Counted from the first letter of the stretch, positions 24,694 through 33,107 are shown. The stretch: 64,000 bases of DNA from Planomonospora sp. ID67723 (GCF_015711605.1 NZ_JABTEZ010000004.1:558001-622000); one strand, 5' to 3'. Numbers and translations: made by a program. The notes: generated by a model from the letters alone, not told the origin.

Positions 24694-25695
24694 GTGCGTA
24701 TCCACCGACTTCTCTCCCTGGCCGTGGCGGCCGTGGTGCTCGCCTCCTCCGCCGGGACCGCATCGGCGACGGCGACGGAGGCGGCGGGGGTGGCGGCCCA
24801 GGCCGACCGGCCCGGCGTCTACGTCCTGGCCGGCGACGACGCCTACCCCGAGGGCATCGCCCGCGATCCGAGGACGCCGTACTTCTACGTCGGCAGCGTG
24901 ACCGACGGACGCATCTACCGCGGCGACGTCCGCTCGCCGCAGACCTCGGTGTGGCTACCCGGCAACGCCGCCGACGGCCGGACCACCGCCGGTGGGATGA
25001 AGGTCGACGCCGCCGGCCGCCTCATCGTCGCGGGCGGGGCGACCGGCTTCGTGTGGGTGTACGACACGCGGACCGGCGCCCTGCTGCACCGCTTCGCCAC
25101 CGCCACGCCGAACTCGATGCTCAACGACGTCGCCGTGGCCGGGAACGGCGACGTCTACGTCACCGACTCGTTCCAGCCGACGATCTACCGCATCGGCGCC
25201 GCGGAGCTGCGGGGCGGCAGCGGGGCGACCGCACCGCTGCGGCCCTTCCTCGACCTGCGGGGAACGGACATCGTGTACACCGAGGGCTTCAACCTCAACG
25301 GCATCACCGTCACCCCGGACCAGCGATACCTCGTCGTCGCCGACTACAACGACGGAGTGCTGCACCGTGTCGATCTGCGGCGGCGCACCGTCAGGCCGAT
25401 CGACCTGGGCGGCGCCCTGGTGCGCGGTGACGGCCTGCTCCTCCGCGGCCACACGCTCTACGCGGTCAGCAACGCCGACGGCGACGGCAACACCGTCAAC
25501 GTGATACGGCTCGATGTCCGCTCCGGCCGGGGCAGACTGCTGGCGCGGGTCACCGATCCGAGGCTGCACGGCCCCTCCACGGCAGCGTTCGACGGCCGCG
25601 ACCTGCTGGTGGTCAACTTCCAGTACGGAGCCACCAGCCCGGTGCTGCCGTACACAGTGGTGCGGCTGACCCCGGACCGCGGCCGGCTGGGCTGA
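24694..25695 (+). CDS. secreted SMP-30/gluconolactonase-like beta-propeller protein
   Basis: The 333-residue product starts with GTG 24694 (GAAGGG upstream) and a signal peptide (MRIHRLLSLAVAAVVLASS, cut near ASA). A six-bladed propeller follows, with blade phrases such as YPEGIARDPRTPYFYVGSV, GGMKVDAAGRLIVAGGATG, MLNDVAVAGNGDVYVTDSF and LNGITVTPDQRYLVVADYND. The repeated Asp/Asn positions resemble the metal site of SMP-30 lactonases, but catalytic activity is unproven. A strong hairpin terminator follows the stop. Control by the divergent LysR protein is likely. Confidence 0.82.
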   Translation: MRIHRLLSLAVAAVVLASSAGTASATATEAAGVAAQADRPGVYVLAGDDAYPEGIARDPRTPYFYVGSVTDGRIYRGDVRSPQTSVWLPGNAADGRTTAGGMKVDAAGRLIVAGGATGFVWVYDTRTGALLHRFATATPNSMLNDVAVAGNGDVYVTDSFQPTIYRIGAAELRGGSGATAPLRPFLDLRGTDIVYTEGFNLNGITVTPDQRYLVVADYNDGVLHRVDLRRRTVRPIDLGGALVRGDGLLLRGHTLYAVSNADGDGNTVNVIRLDVRSGRGRLLARVTDPRLHGPSTAAFDGRDLLVVNFQYGATSPVLPYTVVRLTPDRGRLG

Positions 25696-25707
25696 CCGGC
25701 GGGGGCG

Positions 25708-25738
25708 TCACCGGGTTCCGTTCCCCGGAACCCGGTGA
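25708..25738. terminator. 13-bp perfect hairpin terminator
   Basis: TCACCGGGTTCCG-TTCCC-CGGAACCCGGTGA begins 12 nt after the SMP-30-like stop codon. Confidence 0.8.
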
Positions 25739-25775
25739 TGCTTCCCCGGCCACCGATGTCCGATGACGGACGAGC

Positions 25776-25911
25776 CGAGCATCCGGTAGCAGTGCAGGTG
25801 CAGTGCCCGGTGATGGGGTGAGAGCAGGGCGCCGAAGGCAGCCTGGTCGCTGACTCGCGCGCCCGCGAGCAGGACCTGCGGCTCGGCGCCGGTTGTTTCG
25901 GCTCCGCCCAT
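25776..25911 (-). pseudogene. ECF sigma factor N-terminal relic
   Basis: From ATG 25911 the frame reads VLLAGARVSDQAAFGALLSP and HHRALHLHCYRMLGSS. This is region 2.1 of actinobacterial SigG-like ECF sigma factors (A-RGD-AAF-LV-PHRREL-HCYRMLGS). It then departs from the family, and regions 2.2-4 are absent. Confidence 0.7.
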
Positions 25912-26163
25912 GGCCGACAGCCTGAACACGGGCTCCGACAGAACCGGTGGATGAGAAACGGTGCCACGACACGCCGTCGTGCACCGTTCCGTCCGCCGCA
26001 GGACACCGCAGCCTGCCCGACCGCGAACTGGATCGTCCAGACGATGAGGGGCAACGTCCCCTGCGGGATGCCCGGCGTGAATGTGAACGGTTCTCCGGCC
26101 GGCACCGTATCCATCAGGTCCTGACCCGAACAGGTCCGCTGCGCACCGGGCGGGAGGGCCGTG
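25912..26163. other. region with an unidentified minus-strand coding remnant
   Basis: Minus-strand 25965-26125 reads LMDTVPAGEPFTFTPGIPQG and TLPLIVWTIQFAVGQAAVSC, which looks like genuine protein but has no start or recognised family. It is probably a gene fragment. Confidence 0.3.
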
Positions 26164-26757
26164 TCAGGGGCGGCGGCCGGTGAAGTACAGGAACGCCGTC
26201 TGCGGATCGGCTCCCGCAGGGGGAGCGGTCTGCGGATGGAACGCCTCGGTCGCCTGGAGGGCGGCGTAGTGGGGGCGCAGCCTCTCGTGGGTTCTGGCGA
26301 CGGCCTCGCGATCCAGGGTTTCGTCCCCGCCGACGGCGCGGGCGAGGTCCCAGGTGTGGACGAGCAGTTCCAGGGCCCCCACGACGTCGGCGGCCTGCTC
26401 GACCGGGACGGGCCCGATCGGGGTGAAGGGCAGGGGTGTGGCGGCCAGGCGCGGATCGGTGAGGATGTCCCGCAGCCCCGTCCGGACTTCGGCGTAGGCG
26501 GCGGCCAGGTCGGCGCCGGGCTCGACCGCCGGGGCGCCGGCCATGCCGGACACGCCCACGCCGTGCGAGGGCCGGGGCGCGGTGCCGCGTACGGCCGCGA
26601 TGATGCCGCGGTGCCCGTTGATGACATGCGTCACGACGTCACGGGCGGTCCATCCCGCGCACGGGCTCGGGCGGTCCCAGCGATCGGCCGGTACGGCCCG
26701 CACGCGGGCCAGGAAGTCATCCGCGAGGCGGTCGAACCGGTCGGCGATTCCATACAT
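26164..26757 (-). CDS. TIGR03086-family metal-binding protein (mycothiol-dependent DinB-like)
   Basis: The 197-residue protein is a DinB/MDMPI-type four-helix bundle. It shows RWDRPSPCAGWTARDVVTHV, then HxxG-like phrases and LLVHTWDLARAVG, whose His residues (VTHVINGH, VHTWD) make the metal site. Family members are thought to be mycothiol-dependent metalloenzymes. It is the last gene of a VOC-ArsR-SRPBCC-TIGR03086 gene set, 75 nt behind the SRPBCC gene. Confidence 0.87.
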   Translation of the reverse strand: MYGIADRFDRLADDFLARVRAVPADRWDRPSPCAGWTARDVVTHVINGHRGIIAAVRGTAPRPSHGVGVSGMAGAPAVEPGADLAAAYAEVRTGLRDILTDPRLAATPLPFTPIGPVPVEQAADVVGALELLVHTWDLARAVGGDETLDREAVARTHERLRPHYAALQATEAFHPQTAPPAGADPQTAFLYFTGRRP

Positions 26758-26832
26758 GTGATGATCCGATCTTTGATGGGGAAAGGGGAAGGGGAAGGGG
26801 ACGGCCGCCGCCTCCCGACGTGCGGTCCGGCT

Positions 26833-27279
26833 CTAGAGAGGGGCGAGGATCGCTTCCAGGTCGCGCAACACGGCCGAGCGCCAGCCGCCGCCCATGATCG
26901 TGCGGGCCCGCTGCTGCAGCGGGTTGTCCGGGTCGAATCCCTCGTGCAGGAGGAACAAGCGGGTGCCGGTGCCCTCCGGCTGCAGAGTCCAGGTGATCGT
27001 CCAACTGGCGTCGCCGCCGGGCTCGGCGTCACGCCAACCGATCTTGAGCATCGTGCCGGTCTCGTAGGCGAGCACCTCGGCCAGGACGGTGCCGGAAAAG
27101 CCGGTGGCGGGCATGGGGACGGCCCGCATGGTGTATCGGTGCCCGACCTGGAGCCGGAAGTCGCCGGGCATCAGCCACTGGGCGAGCAGGTCCGGCTCGG
27201 TCAGCGCCCGCCACACCGTGGCGGGCGGGTGCGCGAGGAACTGGTCGAGGTGCAGGATGGTCAGGTCGTCGTCGCTCAT
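26833..27279 (-). CDS. SRPBCC (AHSA1-type) domain protein
   Basis: The 148-residue protein has the START/AHSA1 helix-grip fold: FLAHPPATVWRALTEPDLLA, QWLMPGDFRLQVGHRYTMRA, then TWTLQPEGTGTRLFLLHEGF and a C-terminal helix. It is translationally coupled to the ArsR gene (ATGA overlap at 27276-27279). ArsR-SRPBCC pairs are common; the fold suggests binding or turnover of a hydrophobic ligand. Confidence 0.9.
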   Translation of the reverse strand: MSDDDLTILHLDQFLAHPPATVWRALTEPDLLAQWLMPGDFRLQVGHRYTMRAVPMPATGFSGTVLAEVLAYETGTMLKIGWRDAEPGGDASWTITWTLQPEGTGTRLFLLHEGFDPDNPLQQRARTIMGGGWRSAVLRDLEAILAPL

Positions 27280-27620
27280 GACTCGTCGTCGTCCATCCGG
27301 TCGAGCAGGTCGCGCAGTCCGGTGAGCTTGTCGCGCCAGAATCGCTCGAAGGGGCTCAGCCACTGCTGCACCTCGTTCAGCGGCACCGCCTGCAGCTGAT
27401 ACAGCCGTTGCCGTCCCACTTTGCGTTCGGTGACCAGCCCGGCCTCCCGCAACACCCGCAGGTGCTCGGAAAAGCTCGGGCGGGCCATCGCGAAGTGTCC
27501 GGCCAGTTGCTGCACGGGCTGCGGCCCCTCCTGCCGGAGCAGCCGCAGCACCTCCCGGCGCACCGGACTGGCCAGCGCCGCGAAGACCCGGTCCTCGGAG
27601 ATCCGTGGGGCGTTGTTCAT
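27276..27620 (-). CDS. ArsR-family (winged-helix) regulator
   Basis: The 114-residue repressor has the ArsR fold: VFAALASPVRREVLRLLRQE, QLAGHFAMARPSFSEHLRVL, REAGLVTERKVGRQRLYQL. No Cys-containing metal site (ELCVCDL type) is present, so it is not a classical metal sensor. It lies between the VOC and SRPBCC genes. Its likely operator is the perfect 16-bp palindrome at the operon promoter. Confidence 0.92.
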   Translation of the reverse strand: MNNAPRISEDRVFAALASPVRREVLRLLRQEGPQPVQQLAGHFAMARPSFSEHLRVLREAGLVTERKVGRQRLYQLQAVPLNEVQQWLSPFERFWRDKLTGLRDLLDRMDDDES

Positions 27621-27628
27621 GCCGGTTC

Positions 27629-28003
27629 TTAGAAGCCCGCGGGAACCGGCGCGGCCAGGATGAAGCCGTTGCCGTCGGGGTCGCGCAGGGTCGCCTGCCG
27701 TCCCCAGGGCAGGTCCACCGGGCCCTCCACCTGGGCCCCGGCCGCGGTCAGCCGGGCGCAGTCGGCCTGCAGGTCGGCGCTTTCCAGCATGATGCCCTGG
27801 GCGCTGCCCGGTGCGAACCCCTGGGCGGGGGCGGCCAGGGTGAAGCTGGTCTGCGCCCCGGCGGGCGCCACCTGCAGCCACCGCACCGGTCCCATCTGCC
27901 GGTCGGCGACGACTTCGAATCCGAGGGCGGTGACGTAGAAGTCCTTGGCCCGCTCCTGGTCGGAGACGGGCAGGGTGACGAATCGCGCGTGTGTGATGGT
28001 CAT
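27629..28003 (-). CDS. VOC-family (glyoxalase/bleomycin-resistance fold) protein
   Basis: The 124-residue protein shows the beta-alpha-beta-beta-beta VOC pattern: HARFVTLPVSDQERAKDFYV, TALGFEVVADRQ, and a second module ending TLRDPDGNGFILA. It is first in the operon and its stop is 8 nt before the ArsR start. ATG 28003 is supported by TATAGT ending 6 nt upstream (leaderless). The substrate is unknown. Confidence 0.9.
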   Translation of the reverse strand: MTITHARFVTLPVSDQERAKDFYVTALGFEVVADRQMGPVRWLQVAPAGAQTSFTLAAPAQGFAPGSAQGIMLESADLQADCARLTAAGAQVEGPVDLPWGRQATLRDPDGNGFILAAPVPAGF

Positions 28004-28009
28004 GCACCC

Positions 28010-28032
28010 ACTATATGTAGGAAATTTCCTAC
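28010..28032 (-). promoter_or_regulatory. leaderless promoter and ArsR operator
   Basis: The -10 TATAGT occupies 28010-28015 on the minus strand. It abuts the perfect 16-bp palindrome GTAGGAAATTTCCTAC (28017-28032), which fills the -35/-10 spacer. Position and symmetry suit repression by the operon's ArsR protein. Confidence 0.75.
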
Positions 28033-28251
28033 CTGTCATGTCGATCTCGTTCCTGATGCGACCCCATGGTGCGGCGCCGTGCACTGAGCCTCGATCTGTT
28101 CAGCTGGTCCCAGTGGTCTCATCGGGGATGAGCTTGGGTGCAGATGCCCGCCGTACACCGGAAGCGGCGTAAGCCATTCCGCCGGTCCTCGCCCGGTCGC
28201 GTCCGCGGAGCGGTGTAAATGGCTCGACGAGGCAGGTACCGCGAGGGGATC

Positions 28252-29022
28252 TTAGGCAGCCTCGATGCCGGGTGCCAAGGCAGGGTCGTCGGTCGAGCGG
28301 AGCTGGGCGGGTGGATGCAGCAGGGCCCGGCGGAGGTCTTGCAGGATGCGCAGACCCGTGCTGGTCATGGTGAAGCCGCGCCAGCCCCGAGGGGCGCGAT
28401 CGAGCACGGCCCATACGATTGAGACGCAGCTGCTCTCGCCGGGGAAGTGGCCGATGGCCTTGACGCGGCGGCGGGTCTCGCCGAAGGTCCGCTCGATGAA
28501 GGTGGAGTGCCGCACGCGCTTGTGGTGCTCGATCGGGAAGCGCAGGTAGGTGGTCAGGCTGTGGCGGTCGGTGAGCAGGTACGTGACCGCCGCCGGACAG
28601 CGGCCGCCCCAGACCTCGGCGAAGGCGTCGATGCGGGCCTGCGCCCAGTCCACGAGGTGCTGGCCGGGCTTGACGTTCTGGCCCGGTTCAGTGAGGTCGA
28701 AGATCTGCCGGTAGGCGGCCTTGACCTCGGCCTGATCGGTGGCGCTGACCTCGGCCGGTACGTGGCGGGCGCGATGAACCAGACACCTTTGGTGCAGTGA
28801 GTGCGAGACGCCCTGCTCGGCGGCGCTGATCAGGCCGGGCGCGCCGTCGGAGACGATGAGCAGCGGCGGCTTCAGGCCGCGGGCGGTCAGGTCGGGCAGG
28901 AAGTCGTGCCAGGCATCAGTGGATTCGGATCCGGCGGCGGCCAGGCCGACGAAGACCGGTTTACCGGCGGTGGTGATGCCCCAGGTGGCCAAGATCGGCT
29001 CGGCCCGGCTGCCGTTGTGCAT
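28252..29022 (-). pseudogene. IS256-family (mutator-type) transposase, 5'-truncated
   Basis: The 256-residue frame covers the catalytic part of an IS256 transposase. It has PPLLIVSDGAPGLISAAEQ (second Asp), HQRCLVHRARHVPAEV and IERTFGETRRRVKAIGHFPG (catalytic Glu region), ending near the family C-terminus. Intact members are about 400 residues; the N-terminal HTH and first Asp (DG-Y) are missing upstream of 29022. No terminal repeats were identified. Confidence 0.88.
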
Positions 29023-29224
29023 CCTTTGGCCGGTTCACCACGGCAACCTACGCTCGTTCACTTTTACACCGCATCTCGGACGCGACCGGCCAGCAGACGT
29101 AAGGTGTTAGTCATGGTGGCGTCCTACCGAGCGATTCCGGTCTTCGTACTCCACCGGATCCTCCCGGGCATCGCGTTGACCGCATGACGGATATCGCTGA
29201 AGGCCGTCTTGCACAGGGAAGAGC

Positions 29225-29251
29225 ATCCCGCCTCGCTTTGCGAGGCGGGAT
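29225..29251. terminator. 12-bp perfect hairpin, triloop
   Basis: ATCCCGCCTCGC-TTT-GCGAGGCGGGAT is a perfect stem between the IS256 relic and the IS630 relic. It could be a terminator or an element end. Confidence 0.6.
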
Positions 29252-29258
29252 CGGGCAT

Positions 29259-29547
29259 CTAGTGTCCTGAGTCGTTAATTCGATTCAAATATCCGGAGAG
29301 TCGTTCGAAGATCTCGTCTGCGGTCTTGGTCCAGACGAAGGGCTTGGGATCGTCATTCCAGGTCGCGATCCAGGCGCGGAAGCGCCAACGCCTGCGAGGA
29401 GGTGCGGCGCCGGGCCCGGCGGGTCGGCGTCATACGCTCGTCCTCGGTCAGTACCAGCTCGGCCTTCGGCCGTCCCGTCCTCGCTACCCCGCCGTCATGT
29501 CGAATATCAACCAATTTACGCAGCGAATCAGCGACTCAAGACACTAG
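29259..29547 (-). mobile_element. internally deleted IS630 element with both terminal repeats (MITE-like)
   Basis: The left end CTAGTGTCCTGAGTCGTTAA (continuing ATTCG) and the right end, read on the other strand, CTAGTGTCTTGAGTCGCTGA (continuing TTCG) match at 21 of 24 positions. Between them, on the minus strand, PKAELVLTEDERMTPTRRAR (transposase N-terminus) is joined to SRAWIATWNDDPKPFVWTKT and DEIFERLSGYLNRINDSGH (C-terminus). About 1 kb of transposase is missing, leaving a 289-bp non-autonomous derivative. Confidence 0.82.
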
Positions 29548-29756
29548 GCGTGGGCTTCGGCGATCCTGATCCCGCGTACGATTTGGACCTGATCGAGTCG
29601 GTTTCCGCCCGGGTCAACTCGGCGGATTGGCGCCACAATGTGCTTGATTTCTGTACCTTCCAGCGGAGGCCTCAGCCCTTGGAAGCCGTCCCCGGGAGTC
29701 CCCTTGCTCCCTCTGCTGACGGATCTTGAATACCCTCGCTCCATGCCCTCCGCCAA
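29544..29756 (-). other. possible ORF interrupted by the IS630 derivative
   Basis: A 70-codon frame with fair composition (EGTEIKHIVAPIRRVDPGGN) ends at a TAG created by the right end of the IS630 derivative. It may be the surviving part of a gene the element entered. No family is recognised. Confidence 0.25.
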
Positions 29757-29779
29757 ACACCACCCTTGGGATCAATCAT

Positions 29780-30562
29780 CTATTCCGTCTCGAACTCGGA
29801 GACGACGAAGTCCACGACTTCCTTGCCGCAGACTGTCTCCAGGGGCCCGAGCCTGCCGCCGTAGGCGGCCTTGACCGGGGCGAGGTCCTCGAAGGATTCG
29901 GTGATGTCGTTGCGGGTGGTCATGATCGCCGCGTACTCGTAGCTGTCCGGGTCGATCTCAGGCTTGGCGCCCACGTCGGTCATCCTGCCCGCGACCTGCT
30001 CGGCGGCCAGGGCGAAGGCGGACAGGGCCTGGTTGGCGCGCAGGACGGTCGAGGCGTGCTGGGTGGAGGCTCGGTAGGTCCCCGCGTTCACGTCTCCGAC
30101 GAGATCCCTGAGCGTGTCGGCCGCCTGGGTGGAGTTGTGCAGGTCGGCGTGGTAGGCGAGCGTGCTGAGCCGGTTGAAGAACTCGTAGAAGGCCAGGACG
30201 TGCAGCTCGAACTCGTGTAGGGCGATGGCCGCGAGTACTCCGGCCGAGGTGGCCTTGGCCGAGTTGATCCAGACGTTGACCTGGGCGCTGTGCAGCTTGG
30301 CTGCCCATTCGACAAGCCTGGCCGGATCAGGACCCTGGGAGATCATCGTGGCGTACGGCTGGTTCGTGCCCTCTTCGTACAGGGCACAGTAGGTCCAGCC
30401 GGACACGTCATCGAGGCCCTGCTGGGGCGGATTGCCCGAGCACTCGAAGTGGACCGAGAACCCGGTCGCCTCCTTGACGGAGGCGACCTTGTCCGCCTCG
30501 ATGCTGTAGGTCCTCACCACCGTGATGGCCGCCTGGGCGGCGCCGTTGGCCGTGAACGTCAT
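29780..30562 (-). CDS. conserved hypothetical protein
   Basis: The 260-residue frame has an excellent ribosome-binding site (AGAGGAGCC) before ATG 30562. The first half is beta-like (ITVVRTYSIEADKVASVKEA, then SVHFECSGNPPQQGLDDVSG). The second half is long and helical (LHEFELHVLAFYEFFNRLST, LRANQALSAFALAAEQVAGR). Composition is typical of a real protein. I do not recognise the family. It sits between the IS630 derivative and a recombinase relic, so it may be element cargo. Confidence 0.65.
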   Translation of the reverse strand: MTFTANGAAQAAITVVRTYSIEADKVASVKEATGFSVHFECSGNPPQQGLDDVSGWTYCALYEEGTNQPYATMISQGPDPARLVEWAAKLHSAQVNVWINSAKATSAGVLAAIALHEFELHVLAFYEFFNRLSTLAYHADLHNSTQAADTLRDLVGDVNAGTYRASTQHASTVLRANQALSAFALAAEQVAGRMTDVGAKPEIDPDSYEYAAIMTTRNDITESFEDLAPVKAAYGGRLGPLETVCGKEVVDFVVSEFETE

Positions 30563-30699
30563 CGTGGCTCCTCTGCGACGGGCACTGATCCTCCGTCCGC
30601 GCCCTCGCCCCGGCAACCTGCCGGTGAGCCACAAGAACGTGGCCCCACCACCCACGTCCCAGGGCCGAGGCACTGCCACCAGACGCAGCTTGCGGAGGT

Positions 30700-31160
30700 C
30701 CTGAAGTCGTACGGCTCGGCCACCGACCCGAGCAGATCGACCTGCCGGACGGTCCAGTCCACCTCCGCTTCCGGCAGCGCCCGCTGGACCCGTACGGTCC
30801 GCATCAGCTTGTAGGCGTGCTGGCGGACCATTCCCCACCGCTCGGCCACGTAGTCGCTGTATGAGCTGTGGCCGTACAGCTCATACAGCCGCCCGTCGCG
30901 GATCTCCGCCAGCGCCCGCCCGGCCGTGGCCACCCAATACCGGTCGAGTTTGCGGGCCGCGGTCTCGACGGCCTCCTTCGCGCCGCCGATTAGGCCCGCG
31001 GCCAGGCCCTCGCGTGTGCCGGCGACGATGCGCTCGCGGATGAACTCGGCCAGCGCGGCGAAGACGTGGAAGACCAGCCGCCCGCACGGGGTGGTGGTGT
31101 CGAGGTTCTCGTGCAGCGAGGTGAAGCCGATGCGGATCTCACTGGGGCGGGCCGGGCGCT
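30700..31160 (-). pseudogene. serine recombinase relic fused to a plasmid-type helical protein fragment
   Basis: The frame reads IGFTSLHENLDTTTPCGRLV, FHVFAALAEF and RERIVAGTREGLAA. This is the end of a resolvase catalytic domain, with a short deletion between AEF and RER relative to the family. It continues without a stop into ARKLDRYWVATAGRALAEIR, GRLYELYGHSSYSDYVAERW and GMVRQHAYKLM, a motif found in many plasmid/ICE-borne proteins that precede ParB- or methylase-like domains. Neither half is complete, so this is a rearrangement junction. Confidence 0.65.
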
Positions 31161-31993
31161 GAGGCGCGGGGGAAAGCCGGTGTGATCGACTCACCGGCCG
31201 GGGAGTTGGAGCGGTGCTGTTCCGGCCGGGGGCGGCGCGGCCGCCATGTGGCCAACAGCGCCAAAGCGAGCAGCAGTTCGGCGATGTCGCCTCCGTAGTA
31301 CATCAGCTCGGCGCCGCCGCGTCGCTGCTCGGCCGGGACCGGCAGGTCGATGAACAGCCCGGCGTACATCAGCTGTGACAGCACGGCGTGGGTGGTGATG
31401 GCCGCCCCGAGCACGACCAGCCGGAACGGCACCGAGGGAGGATGCGGGGCCGGGTCCACTCCGGCGATCACCCAGGCGAACAGGTAGCCCGCAGCCAGGA
31501 AGTGGACGTGCACCAGGTGGTGCGCCCAGGGCGTGGTGGCGGTCAGCGCGTACAGCGGGGTGGCATACAGCGCGATCAGGCCGCCTGCGGTGAGCAGCAG
31601 CGCGGTGACCGGATGGGCGAGCAGACGGGCCGGGCGGCTGCGCAGGGCGCGGCCGAGGCGCCGGCCCCAGGAGGTGGGCAGCGTGCCCAGTAGCAAGGTG
31701 ATCGGGGCGGCCAGCGCCAGGGCCAGCGGGGCGAGCATGCCGATCAGCAGGTGCTGCAGCATGTGGCCGCGAAAGTCACTTTCGGCGAAGGGCAGCAGAT
31801 CCGGGCCGGTGGCCCAGGCCAGCAGGGCGCAGCCGGTCAAAAAGGATCTGCTGCGCCGCCGACTCCAGGCCCGCCCGGCGCGGCGGCGCCGGGCGGCCAG
31901 CAGCAGGTAGCCGCCGGCCACCGCGGCCAGGGCGGCCACCGGCAGCCACGCGCCCGGCCCGGCGTGCGCGTGGGCGGAGGGCAGGGCGGTCAT
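31139..31993 (-). CDS. cytochrome c oxidase assembly (CtaG/Caa3-type) membrane protein
   Basis: The 284-residue protein has about seven transmembrane helices and the CtaG_Bac family landmarks: FRGHMLQHLLIGMLAPLAL, TPWAHHLVHVHFLAAGYLFA, then ELMYYGGDIAELLLALALLA. The conserved histidines (HMLQH, HHLVHVH) suggest copper or haem handling. ATG 31993 overlaps the DUF2243 stop by 4 nt. The C-terminal tail abuts recombinase-derived DNA and may be altered. Confidence 0.88.
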   Translation of the reverse strand: MTALPSAHAHAGPGAWLPVAALAAVAGGYLLLAARRRRAGRAWSRRRSRSFLTGCALLAWATGPDLLPFAESDFRGHMLQHLLIGMLAPLALALAAPITLLLGTLPTSWGRRLGRALRSRPARLLAHPVTALLLTAGGLIALYATPLYALTATTPWAHHLVHVHFLAAGYLFAWVIAGVDPAPHPPSVPFRLVVLGAAITTHAVLSQLMYAGLFIDLPVPAEQRRGGAELMYYGGDIAELLLALALLATWRPRRPRPEQHRSNSPAGESITPAFPRASAPGPPQ

Positions 31994-32535
31994 CGCGCTG
32001 GACCGGTCGCGGTGGCCGCCGGCGCCGCGCTGCGCTGCAGCAGGTAGCCGCCGGCCACCAGCAGCGCGCCCAGCGCCAAAAAGCCCAGGTCCCAGGCCAG
32101 CTGACCGGGGCCGGTGCGCACATGGTGGATGCCCAGCAGGTGGTGGTCGATGACGCCTTCGACCAGATTGAACAGCCCCCAGCCGACCAGCACCCAGCCC
32201 CACAGCACCCGGGAGGCCCAGACGCGGCCGCGGGCATGGGTGACACGGGAGTACAGCAGCGCCAAGCCGGTCAGTACCGCCAGCCAGGTGAAGGTGTGAA
32301 ACAGCCCGTCCCACAGGGTGTTGATCTGCAGGCCGTGCACGGTGGTGGCCGGATAGGGGGCCAGCCCGATGTTGTCGGTGCCGGTGCTGGTGAGCATGTG
32401 GTGCCACTGCAGGATCTGGTGCAGCAGAATGCCGTCGACGAACCCGCCGAGCCCGATGCCCAAGACGATGCCGGGCAGGGCGATGCCGGGCGGGTGCCGG
32501 CGTTGCGCGGGCGATGAGTCTGCGTGCTGGGCCAT
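31990..32535 (-). CDS. DUF2243 membrane protein
   Basis: The 181-residue protein has four helices and the DUF2243 hallmarks: GGFVDGILLHQILQWHHMLT near residue 30, LWDGLFHTFTWLAVL, then FNLVEGVIDHHLLGIHHVR. The many histidines in membrane loops suggest metal binding, though no function is established. It is translationally coupled to the CtaG-like gene, a recurring pair in actinobacteria. Confidence 0.9.
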   Translation of the reverse strand: MAQHADSSPAQRRHPPGIALPGIVLGIGLGGFVDGILLHQILQWHHMLTSTGTDNIGLAPYPATTVHGLQINTLWDGLFHTFTWLAVLTGLALLYSRVTHARGRVWASRVLWGWVLVGWGLFNLVEGVIDHHLLGIHHVRTGPGQLAWDLGFLALGALLVAGGYLLQRSAAPAATATGPAR

Positions 32536-32660
32536 CAGGGGTTCCCCTCTCCAGCTCTCCTGTGAACCGTGATGAGCGGTGGTGATGTGCTTGCAGCGGC
32601 CATGCCCGCCGGGAGGGGAGTCAATCCCGGCACCCCGCGGTGACGGTAGGGGCGGGCCGT

Positions 32661-33107
32661 TCAGGCGGGGCGGCTGCGCCGGGCGGGGTCAGGCCTGCGG
32701 CATGGTGAGGGCCCGCAGGGCCCGCGCAGCCGCGCGTCGGCGTCGGCGTCGGAGGCGACTTCGGCCACCTGCGGGGCGCCGGTCAGGGTGCCCATGATCC
32801 GGGCGTCGACGGCCTGCACCGTGGTGGCGTCGGCGCCGGGGGCCCGGCGGACGACGACGTTGCACGGCAGCAGCAGGCCCAGCTCGGCCTCACCGCCCAG
32901 GGCCTGGTGGGCCAGCTGCGGGTTGCAGGCGCCCAGGATGAGGTAGTCACCGGTCGCGGCGGCCTCGGGCCCGAGTCTGCCGGCGAAGGCGGCGCGGATG
33001 TCGATCTCGCTGACGATGCCGAACCCGTGCTCGGCCAGGTCCTGGCGGGTGGCTGCCACCGCTTCGTCGAAGGGCGCCGTCACGGTGATGGTATGGGCGT
33101 AGCCCAT
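32661..33107 (-). CDS. DUF302 family protein, C-terminus probably frameshifted
   Basis: The 148-residue frame has the DUF302 core (APFDEAVAATRQDLAEHGFG, then YLILGACNPQLAHQAL, GLLLPCNVVVRR). The ATG at 33107 follows CAGGAGCAG. The natural last helix appears in the +1 frame as ALRALTMPQA followed by a stop at 32689. The annotated frame instead ends with an Arg/Pro-rich tail, which suggests a one-base loss near 32718. DUF302 proteins often accompany sulfur and metal stress genes. Confidence 0.82.
   Translation of the reverse strand: MGYAHTITVTAPFDEAVAATRQDLAEHGFGIVSEIDIRAAFAGRLGPEAAATGDYLILGACNPQLAHQALGGEAELGLLLPCNVVVRRAPGADATTVQAVDARIMGTLTGAPQVAEVASDADADARLRGPCGPSPCRRPDPARRSRPA

Noticed and set aside
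29225-29251. Hairpin as an IS200/IS605 end
   Set aside because: The stem is suggestive, but no TnpA or TnpB sequence or second end was found nearby.
31139-32535. CtaG/DUF2243 pair as part of the CstR regulon
   Set aside because: No operator-like TACCC-N4-GGGTA site was seen upstream of this pair, and DUF302 lies between; only strand and proximity support it.
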